A stretch of DNA of 64,000 nucleotides from Owenia fusiformis. Taxonomy: Eukaryota; Annelida; Polychaeta; Sabellida; Oweniidae. Below, piece by piece: positions 1 through 10,200 of the stretch; the stretch's first letter is position 1, and the number at the start of each line of letters is the position of its first letter. The position numbers and the translations under genes are program-made. A model generated the notes under the pieces. It worked only from the letters and a program-made list of their open reading frames with translations, was not told the DNA's origin and did not search any database. The stretch is from assembly GCA_903813345.2 (NCBI GenBank), contig CAIIXF020000003.1, positions 5,109,815-5,173,814 of the forward strand, written 5' to 3'.

Positions 1-413
1 AACCCATCTTATTGGTCCAAAGCAATGAACCTATCTTAAGTAGCAGTTATTCCAGTAACACACCAGACGAGCAGAGTACTGACAGCAATGATGAACCCAT
101 CTTATTGGTCCAAAGCAATGAACCTATCTTAAGTAGAAGCTATTCCAGTAACACACCAGACAAACAGAGTGCTGACAGCAATGATGAACCCATCTTATTG
201 GTCCAAAGCAATGAACCTATCTTAAGTAGCAGTTATTCCAGTAACACACCAGACAAACAGAGTACTGACAGCAATGATGAACCCATCTTATTGGTCCAAA
301 GCAATGAACCTATCTTAAGTAGCAGTTATTCCAGTAACACACCAGACAAACAGAGTGCTGACAGCAATGATGAACCCATCTTATTTGTCCAAAGCAATGA
401 ACCCATCTTATTG
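1..413 (+). repeat. 93-bp minisatellite with an open reading frame
   Basis: About four and a half tandem copies of a 93-bp unit run in from the left window edge (repeat starts near 12, 105, 198 and 291). Because 93 is a multiple of three, one plus-strand frame stays open and reads a 31-residue repeat with the recurring motifs VQSNEPIL, SYSSNTPD and DSNDEPIL, ending at a stop near 428. Copies differ by a few substitutions. The low-complexity Ser/Asn/Asp-rich peptide resembles no domain I know. It could be the tail of a repetitive protein from upstream, but no splice or start evidence supports that, so I call it a tandem repeat. Confidence 0.85.
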
Positions 414-555
414 TATACATTTATGTGACGTCATAAACAGACAATGTATGTATAAATGCTGTTATATTTTGAAAAAGACTAAGGGATATTAGTCGAAAGT
501 CTCAATAAATTAAAAATATTCTCTGAAGTAAAGAATTTGACTTGTTTCTGATATA
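414..555 (+). mobile_element. Penelope-like element 3' tail (copy 1)
   Basis: From about 450 to 553 the sequence matches, nearly base for base, the outer end of both arms of the Penelope-like insertion at 12454-14106. The shared part includes the hairpin GACTAA...TTAGTC followed by GAAA (477-498) and the run through ATTCTCTGAAGTAAAG. The segment before it (about 414-448, containing TGACGTCA) matches the same element in the opposite orientation, so this end is rearranged. No coding part is left here. Confidence 0.7.
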
Positions 556-559
556 TACA

Positions 560-1248
560 AATATTTTTTGCTGAATCTTTTACTGTAAAGTTATACTGAT
601 TTCTGATTTGCCCCGAACTCTCCATTTTCCATTGGTTTACATGGGAATGACGATTTTCAAAAATTCATCATATTTATCATCAATTTTCGACCTTCATGAT
701 CGAATAAAATTGGGAAATTTGGAGGTATTGGAAATAAAGTCAAGTTACGTTTCCATCAATATTATAGGTTATTTCATCGCAGGTTAAGTAAAAACGTAAA
801 GAGGCTCTAAAACGTAGTTCAATGGGGGAGCTAAGGTTGCCAAACTTATGGAGGGGAGTGTAAGCTACCTTTATATTAATCGTTTAAATGATTAGCTAAC
901 ATTATTTTTTGTAACAAAAACAAAATGACTCTATAGCTATAGGTCTCACTAAAACTTACATAGTTACGCCTGAAATATGTATAAATATTATCAACTAACC
1001 ATATTGAAGCATGAAATGCCGAACACTAACCGAACAGCCGAACACCGTGCACAAAAAATCGAGAGTATGACAATGTGTCACCACTTCAAATAACTGTTTT
1101 CACATTATATGAATTTACATTTCTTAATTTTACATTTACAAACCTTCAAATAATATATCCATTGTATGAATAACGATAAATATGAGTTGACAAATACGTT
1201 TAAAGGTTTTCTTTGCATTCTTTATTTGAAAACCGTTTTCTTTTGGAG
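560..1248. other. AT-rich non-coding stretch, probably intron
   Basis: I see no gene here. It is probably the end of the intron before the first visible msp130-like exon. A dispersed repeat sits at 793-867. The sequence near 1045-1095 (CACAAAAAATCGAGAG through CAATGTGTCACCACTT) resembles 62855-62900, suggesting another diverged dispersed repeat. Confidence 0.5.
793..867 (+). repeat. dispersed repeat, second copy at 3908-3981
   Basis: About 75 bp (beginning AACGTAAAGAGGCT and containing CAATGGGGGAGCTAAGG and TTATGGAGGGGAGTG) occurs again at 3908-3981 in the same orientation with only a few differences. Similar ACTCCCCTCCATTGGTTTGGCAAG wording is seen inverted near 33466-33490. It is a short interspersed fragment of unknown class. 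Confidence 0.7.
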
Positions 1249-4200
1249 GTGGCGCTGGTTTTCTCCACTTCGTTGACATATCCAACCCGAATGAGGCTAA
1301 ACTTATCGGACATACTGATGTTGGCATGGAAACAATCGACTTGTCATTTTGTGGGGGTTATATCGCTGTGGTTGCACGAGCTAAATTCGCAAATATGAGA
1401 AGTAAGGTATTGATTTACGAACGATACAACGCAGAGAAGGACAATGTAACAAAGGTGAATGAAATTGAAGGTATGCTCTCTTTCCAGTGTATTTATGGTA
1501 TTAGTAATGATAATTCATTTGTCTTTACCCAGACCCAGTTTTGCAATTCGAATGTTTTGATTTTAGCTCACGTGTAATGGTGTACCGCCAAGACAAATTA
1601 CTGTAAAATAAAACAATCATTATCTGTACAAAACAAATGATTCAAAACTGACACAGAAGGATAAGAATCACATTGTCTTATCGATGCATATTAATCATGA
1701 CATACTTAAGAACTAACAAAAATAAGTCAATGGCTTAATATAAACACTTGCAGTTGGGTTCCAGTCATCGAGCTACATTCAGTTCTTAAGTAATTGTCAG
1801 ACGATATTGGTGTCCAATGAGGGTGAAGCCGGCAAGTCGTCTAATGGTACATTCTTTGACCCCGAAGGATCTGTGTCAATTATACGCTTTTCCACGAAAG
1901 ATCTGTCTGGGAATTTCACCAACACAGAGATCGGCTTTACACAATACAATTCCAGGTAATACTCGGTGTTGGAACCTGGTGGTGTAACTATTGCCCTTTT
2001 GAGCGAGCATCGCTGAAAAATAAAGTCTACGGTAGGACAATAGTTACATAAAAAATAAGTTTACGACCAATCAAGGTCGTCTATTTCGAGATAGATAGAC
2101 GTCCTTGGACCAATGGACTATTTACTTGTGTTCGTATTAAGCCCTTTTAGCCTAAGCTAATTCCATTTATAGATGGCAGTCATATGATAAAAATTCAGGA
2201 AATGATAACATAGAAGGTATGGGGATTCTCTAGATGTTTCATCCTTTTCTTTGATTCTTTGAAAAAATTATTTTTATTTTAAAAAATTCTTGGGCCATAG
2301 ATCATGATAAGATTGTTATCTATTTAAAGACATCAAAGATATATCTTTTCCAACTGTTATATAACTGGAAAATGACTAATTGGTCAAGGGTCACTACAGG
2401 GCCATACATTACATGTGAATTAGTTAATCTACTTTCTTCTTAGTATTTCTTCTGAAAGTACAAAATATCTAACATCTATAATTACATTTTGTAGTATTCG
2501 TTAATAAAAATGTCTGGAGAAAAAACTTTCAATGATGTCAGATATAAGTGTAAGTTGGCACATTGGATCAGTTTCTGAGTCTGCAAATAAATTATTTGGG
2601 ATTAGTTATAAAACTATGTCTGAATGTAAACTCTCAAATCCTGCATCAAATATCTGAATGATCTCTAACTATCTAGCTAACTTAACCTTTTATCCTGTAT
2701 CAGTATGTGGACAATAGTAAACATTGTAATTCAAGCTGCACTTAAAACAAGCAGTATCTTACTGGTGGCTATATAAACTTATTGATCATTTTGGTGATTT
2801 AAGCTGACCAACATCAAGCCAAATATTTTAAACAAAATAGCCAATATTCATCTTTATTTTCCATTATTTATGTTGTTTTAAAAGACTAGAAAACTTCATA
2901 CCAATGAAATATAAGATCTTAGCTAGAGATCTGTTGATTTTCTGAATGAATGAGGAAACAGAAATGGTAGCATTATGATGTTAAAATCATAGTATAAATC
3001 ATTGTAAATGTGATGTTTTACATGTTGGTTCAATGGGGAACTGCTTTAGGCCTAAGATTCTTTTCCTGAAAATGGGCTAGACATCTATTGGCTGTTTATA
3101 GAGTATTTTCAACTATTTAGCAAGGCTAAACTCCTGTGGTGGCCAAAATTTATGGTAAAGATTAAAAGGTCGTTTGGATCGAGTGGATTGGATTCATGTT
3201 AAGGGTGGATTGGATCGGAAATCGTCAAAATATTGAATTATTTTAAGACTTTTTTCTATTGATCTCACTCTGTCTGATTAATTGATTAATTGGTGTTCTC
3301 CTCGACACGTCCACAATGTCAAATAACAGATGTAATATTATTTTGCTCAGGTGGTCTTGAGGGGTGACCTGGTACCTACTTTCTGATTAATAATCTTATT
3401 CATTTCAGGGTAATATTAGACAATTCATAAATCATAAGGCAGAATGCTTTGAAGAGCCATATTATCTGTTTTCAGTCCAAATAGAACATCTAGTAGATGG
3501 GAACATTAACACATCAATTTGAATGACAGATTTTATCAACACAGAATTATGTTTATTATGCCTTACAAAAGTCGATTAACAAGGGAAAGCAGTTGAATAC
3601 TGCTATATCCATCAACTAATTATTTGTTCTGATTCCTCAAAGGGACCTAATTAGGTGATCACAAAATATTAAAGAAATTCCATATTTGGAGATTCACGAT
3701 CCAATCCAACTTTTACATGAATCCTATCCACTCGATCAAATCCCCCTTTTAATCTTAAAAAGTGTGTGGGCCGGGTCAGAACAAAACAGAAAAAATGAAT
3801 TTGACATGCTGTTTAAGCCTGCATTGTTGCATATTTTGCTTTGATAAAGGGAAGGGGATAGAAACTTAACATTAAATCATTCGGGAAGAACCGTAAACTA
3901 AAAATTCAAACGTAAAGAGGCTTTAACACGTAATTCAATGGGGGAGCTAAGGTTGCCAAACTTATGGAGGGGAGTGAGACTGTCGCTTCAATTAGATTTT
4001 CATGAACTGTATGTTTAATAGAGCACCTAGAGTAAATTCCTTTGGAACAACAATTAATCAAAGTGTCTTAATACTCATTGTACAGTTAATAATGTTCTAC
4101 CATCGAAATAGAGTCTTTAATTTAACCGATCAAAATGAGATACGGGACAACGGACACTGTAATTACCATGCCGTTGTCTTTCTAAATTACTCAAATTCAG

Positions 4201-7200
4201 GTTCCGTTGTCATTGACGATATCGAAGACACTTTATTGTGGCGATTCACGACCCAATTTGATCGAAATGGGATTTCATATGATACATTATCGCCGCAAGA
4301 GCTTAATACATTTAATCAGCGACCATAAGATCCCATGAATTGAGGACCAAGTGATTAAACAGTTAAAGCGACGGTTATGTCCGCCATTTGTGACAACGGT
4401 ATCTGACTTTACCGTAGTCATGCTATTCCGGTGTGAATGGTAGACACCATATTTGTCAGCTCGTGGAAAACGTGCACATAAATACGTTACTTTCTGCTTC
4501 ATATGAGTAAGTTAGTTAAGTAAGTTAGATAATTGGCATAGGGTTTGAAGGATCGTCGAATAGTACGTGATCAAACATAATTTAATTTCCTTTTTCCTTT
4601 TTCAAAAATAATTCAATTACCTGCCTCGCACATGCTCGTACGCCTCGAATTTAACATTACGAGACTCGCAGATACAGGCTTCAAATTTTTAAGTACGGGC
4701 TTCGTACTTGCTTGTACGGGCCTAGAAAACGACCCCCGGGCCCGAACGAGCAGTGCGCTCCATTTTGCCCGTAACGACTCGTAATTTTCGAGCTTCTGTA
4801 TTCGGGGCCTGATATAATACGCCTGTGTATATATCCCAGTAGCCAGGCATGAGCCTCATCAAGTATTACATAGATACACGGGGAAGTCTACCCGCTTCTA
4901 CACAATCTACCGCCGAGTAAGACACGCTTAAACCGCCAATCTTTACGGGCGTAATTAACGCTTTGACGGGCGTAATTATCGCCTACACAGGCGCAATTAA
5001 CGCCTACACGGGCGTAAATTACGTCTGCACGGGCGTAATTTCACGTCTACACGGGCATAATTAACGCCTACACACCCGTAAACTACACGTGGATACTTTG
5101 GTTAGGTTGGCTCACCATATTTAACGCCGTAAGTTCACGCCTGTAAATGTATTCTGAACGCCCGTAGAATTTACTTCTTCACGGGCTTAATTTACGCCTA
5201 CACAGGCGTAATTTTTCGTCTGCACGGGCGTAATTTTACATCTGCACGAGCGTAATATAACGCCTACACACCCGTTAACTACACGTGCATTCTTTGGGCG
5301 GGTAAGCTAACCATAGTATATAGCCATAGGCGGATAGACTTTCTCCCCGTGTAGATACTTTTCTGAGACGACGTTTCTCCAAATAAAACTGTGCCAATGA
5401 AGTGCAAAAGTGGATGTATATAAATTGTTTCGCCTAAATGCCTCATCTATCTATTGGGTTTTGATCAATTGCAATGTCGCCAATTTCAAGTTCGCAGGCC
5501 CGTAGCCAGGATTTGCCAAGGGGGGTTCACTTTTTAAAAAATTCCTTACAAGGGGGTTCACTTGTGACAATTTTAGTCCAAAGTGGCTTGAATCACTTAA
5601 AAAAGTGCTCTAAATGGTGAAAAACTGCATGCTTTTGAAAGAATTTTTGGCCAGGGAGAGGGGTGGGGTTCGCTCGAACCCATGGCACCCCCTGGCTACC
5701 GGCCTGGTTCGCAGCATCGGCCACAAAATCTAAACGTCCTTTCTTTACCCTCCGACTCCTAATTTTGCGACAAAGTCCACGTTTTTAAATGAATCTGAAC
5801 AGTGTTAACGATCATTTTGGTTGGAATATTACTCCTTCATGTGGACGTATATTGACAAGGTTCTGCCCTGGTGCAGCCCATTTTTGGAATTATTAATCAG
5901 ATAACTACAGTCACATAAAACATATTTATACAGCGTGTATCCATCACGGTCCCGGGACTTGGATACACCTAGATACACCTAGACCTAGATACACTATTTG
6001 GCTATATATTCCCGCTCGTTATGTACCTACAGTAGAACCTCAGTAGGTATGGAATACATATATATCTCCCACTCACCTCAGATATCAATTATATTCCCGC
6101 ATGTTATTTACTTATAACACTATTAAGTATGGGATTAAATTGAATATTCGCCATTCTATTTCTATTCATTATTTTTGCAACCACATTTGGTGTGTTATTA
6201 CTGAACACTGGCACCTTATTGTCTGATTCACAGTATTATAAATATTACTTAATATAAAACTATATTTTTAGGTGGAATGAATTTGTTGCAAAGGGGGTTA
6301 GATATGTGTTCCGGAACAGCACTTTTTCCCAAGATCTCGAGCCAGAATTCATGGCCATTAACTCGGACGAGACTATTGCATATGTCAGCCTGCAGGAAAA
6401 CAACGCCATAGCTGTACTCAATATATCGGCTAATGCCATAGAAGGTATCCATGGTCTTGGCAGAAAGGACTGGTCCAAATCAAGGTTTGATGCTAGTGAT
6501 AAAGATGGAGGTAATTTTACACAAGATACGCACTTCACAATTTCTTTTTCTTCACACTCCCTTTATGAAGGTCTCTCTACTCCCAATAGTCTGATCAAAG
6601 TGATTTCTGCATCTATCATATGTCCGTATGTCATGGTTTGGCTAGTCTTGCATCAAGTCTCTGGTAACCCTACCAGAGACGTTGTCTTCCCCTGGCCTAT
6701 GCGTAATGCTTTCCATAATATGAATTTGTTCACTTAGGGATAAACATGCAGCCATGGGCGGTTTATGGACTATACCAACCGGACAATATAAGACTTATGC
6801 AGTTTAAAGGAGAAGACTATATTGTAACAGCAAATGAAGGTGACAAGAAGTCATACAAAATGGACGATGATGGGATAGATTGGAGTGAAAGCACTCGCGC
6901 AAAAAAGATTGCTAAGGGTGAGTGCCAAGTAGCTTCTGTGGCGAATAGGTAGTAGCCTTTGTAGCGAATAGGTAGAACCCTATGTAGCAAATAGGTAGCA
7001 ACTTTTGTGGCGAATAGGTAGAAGCATTTTTTTATGTTATCGATTTATTTCAAATAATAACATAGATGTACAAAGTTAGCTGATTGCCAAAGTTTTGCAA
7101 CATTAGCGGCAATTAAATAATATAACATAAATGAAATAATAGATATAATATAAAATACAAAAGGTTTACATATATTCTTAATTCCAAATCACTGAATCAA

Positions 7201-10200
7201 GGAAATCCCATGGGCGGGGATGATGACAAAAAGGAAAGAGCAGAAAAATGAAGAAACGGAACCTGTTGTCACAGACGTGATATGATAGTGAAACTCGTGT
7301 ATATATAATAACTAACAATATGAATTAATTCTTCATTTGTTGATGCATCTAAATCATCTTTTCCAAAAAGTAAAAATTGTAATTTATCATTCAAATTGTA
7401 GCTGTTAAACAGGTTTCCTAAATTGTAAGTATGAAGGCCTGCAATGAGGTTGATTCTTTCATCATGGAGCAGTGGGCAATTTAAAAGAAAATGCAGGGTA
7501 GTCAATGGAACACCACATTTACACAAAGGGTCACTAATGTCATTAAAGTTATGTGCATAAATGTGTGCTTTAAGTAAAAGGCCACACCTGAGTCTATTAA
7601 AAGGTATTTCAATATGTCTGGGTAAGGTCACATTCAATTTAGAAGTTGGAATTAAAGAGACTGGGCTCTTTTGTTCTCTTACTAATCTTTTAAACCTAGA
7701 AATAGGTTGACCCATTCTAGTATCTGATGGCAAATTATTCCATAAAGTTATAGATTGGAAGATGGTAGTTTTTTTAAAAGAGAAGCTAAGGCGAGTTGGG
7801 AGAACATAATCTCTTTGATGTCTTAAGGGGCGGATCGGTATATGTTCATATTTCCGAAGTAAGTCACAAATAAATGGAGGATTAATGTTATACCTGCATT
7901 TAAAAGTAAACATGTTTAAGTGCTCAATTCTTCTGGTTGTTAGCTGTTTCCAGTTCAAAGAGTTTAAAACTTTGATAGTATTGGAACCATGTATAGCCCC
8001 AGAAACTGAAGCATTTGTAGCGAATAGGTAGTAGCCTTTGTAGCGAATAGGTAGTAGCCTTTGTAGCAAAAAGGTAGTAGCCTTTGTAGCCAATAGGTTG
8101 TAGCCTATGTAGCGAATAGGTAGAAGTATTTGTTGAGAATAGGTAGTAGCCTTTGTAGCCCATAGGTTATAGCCTATACAGCGAATAGGTAGAAGCATTT
8201 GTAGCGAATAGGTAGTAGCTTTTGTAGCGAATAGGTAGTAGCCTATGTAGCGAATAGGTAGAGTCCTTTGTAGCGAATATGTAGTAGCTTTTGTAGCGAA
8301 TAGGTAGTAGCCTTTGTAGCGAATAGGTAGTAGCCTATGAAGCAAATAGGTAGAGTCCTTTGTAGCGAATATGTAGTAGCTTTTGTAGCGAATAGGTAGT
8401 AGCCTATGTAGCGAATATGTAGAGTCCTTTGTAGCGAATAGGTAGTAGCTTTTGTAGCGAATAGGTTGTAGCCTTTGTAGCGAATAGGTAGAGTCCTTTG
8501 TAGCGAATAGGTAGTAGCTTCTGTAGCGAATAGGTAGTCGCCTATATAGCGAATAGGTAGAGTCCTTTGTAACGAATAGTTAGTAGCTTTTGTAGCGAAT
8601 AGGTTGTAGCCTTTGTAGCGAATAGGTATAGTTCTTTGGAGCGAATAGCTAGTAAATTTGTAGCGAATAGGTAGTAGCCTTTGTAGCGAATAGGTAGTAG
8701 CCTATGTAGCAAATATGTAGAGTCCTTTGTAGCGAAAAGGTAGAGTCCTTTGTAGCGAATAGGTAGTAGCCTTTGTAGCGAATTGGCAGTAGCCTATTTA
8801 GCGAATATGTAGAGTTCTTTGTAGCGAATAGGTAGTAGCTTTTGTAGCGAATAGGTTGTAGCCTTTGAAGCGAATAAGTAGAGTCCTTTGTAGTGAATAG
8901 GTAGCAGCCTTTGTAGCGAATAGGTAGTAGCCTCTGTATCAAATAGGTAGTAGCATTTGGAGCGAATACGTAGCAGCCTTTGTAGCGAATAGGTTGTAGC
9001 CTTTGTAGCGAATTAGGTAGTAGCATTTGTAGCGCATAGGTAGTGGCCTATGTAGCAAATAGGTAGCAACTTTTGTGGCGAATAGGTAGAAGCATTTTTA
9101 GCGAATAGGTAGTAGCCTTTGTAGCGAATAGGTAGTAGCCTATGTAGCAAATAGGTAGCAACTTTTGTGGCGAATAGGTAAAAGCATTTTTAGCGAATAG
9201 GTAGTAGCCTTTGTAGCGAATAGGTAGTAGCTTATGTAGCAAATAGGTAGCAACTTTTGTGGCGAATAGGTAAAAGGATTTGTAGCGAATATGTAGTGGC
9301 CTTTGTAGCGAATAGGTAGTAGCCTATGTATCAAATAGGTAGCAACTTTTGTGGCGAATAGGTAGAAGCATTTGTAGCAAATATGTAGTGGCCTTTGTAG
9401 CGAATAGATAGTAGCCTATGTAGCAAATAGGTAGAAACTTTTGTGGCGAATAAGTAGAAGCATTTGTAGCGAATAGGTAGCAGCCTTTGTAGCGCATAGG
9501 TAGTAGCCTTTGTAGCGAATAGGTTGTAGCCTTTGTAGCGAAAAGGTAGTAGCCTTTGTAGCCAATAGGTTGTAGCCTATGTGGCGAATAGGTAGAAGCA
9601 TTTGTAGCGAATAGGTAGTAGCCTTGCAGCCAATAGGTAGTAGCCTTTGTAGCGAATAGGTAGTGGCCTTTGTAGCGAATGGGTAGAAGCATTTGTAGCG
9701 AATAGGTAGCAGCCTTTGTAGCGAATAGGTTGTAGCCTTTGTAGCGAATAGGTAGTAGCATTTGTAGCGAATAAGTAGCAGCCTTTGAAGCGAATAGAAA
9801 GTAGCCTTTTTAGCGAATAGGTAGTAGCCTTTGTAGCGAATAGGCTGGAGCCTTTGTAGCGAATAAGTAGTAGCCTATGTAGCAAATAGGTAGTAGCCTT
9901 TGTAGCAAATAGGTAGAAGCCTTTGTAACGAATAGGTAGTAGCCTTTGTAGCGAATAGATAGTAGCCTTTGTAGCAAATAGGTAGTAGCCTTTGTAACGA
10001 ATAGGTAGTAGCCTTTGTAGCGAATAGGTAGTAGCCTTTGTAGCGAATAGGTAGTAGCCTTTGTAACGAATAGGTAGTAGCCTTTGTAACGAATAGGTAG
10101 TAGCCTTTGTAGCGAATAGGTAGTAGCCTTTGTAGCGAATAGGTAAGGATGATTTGCAGCCCAACATGAGAAATGGGACATTGGTAGCTTTGTCTTTTTC

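Larger units (their letters stand above)
1956..6271. other. large intron of the msp130-like gene
   Basis: This 4.3-kb intron contains TIR elements at 3160-3754, 4868-5352 and 5495-5706 and the second copy of the dispersed repeat at 3908-3981. An open frame at 4002-4328 (108 codons) has no recognisable domain, no codon bias I can see and no flanking splice context, so I treat it as chance. Confidence 0.65.
6928..10147. repeat. 23-bp intronic minisatellite with a 92-bp higher-order period
   Basis: A 23-bp unit (TTGTAGCGAATAGGTAGTAGCC) is tandemly repeated about 95 times in two blocks, 6928-7029 and 8017-10147, split by a LINE insertion. Around 9056-9430 four-unit blocks recur every ~92 bp, marked by variant units such as CAAATAGGTAGCAAC at 9056, 9149, 9241 and 9332. 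The array begins about 10 bp after the donor at 6918 of an msp130-like exon and ends ~190 bp before the next acceptor. The minus strand of the unit has no stop codon in any frame, so it gives long spurious open frames. Confidence 0.95.

Noticed and set aside
4002-4328. 108-codon frame in the msp130-like intron
   Set aside because: No known domain, no splice sites or conserved context; length is plausible by chance in 4 kb.
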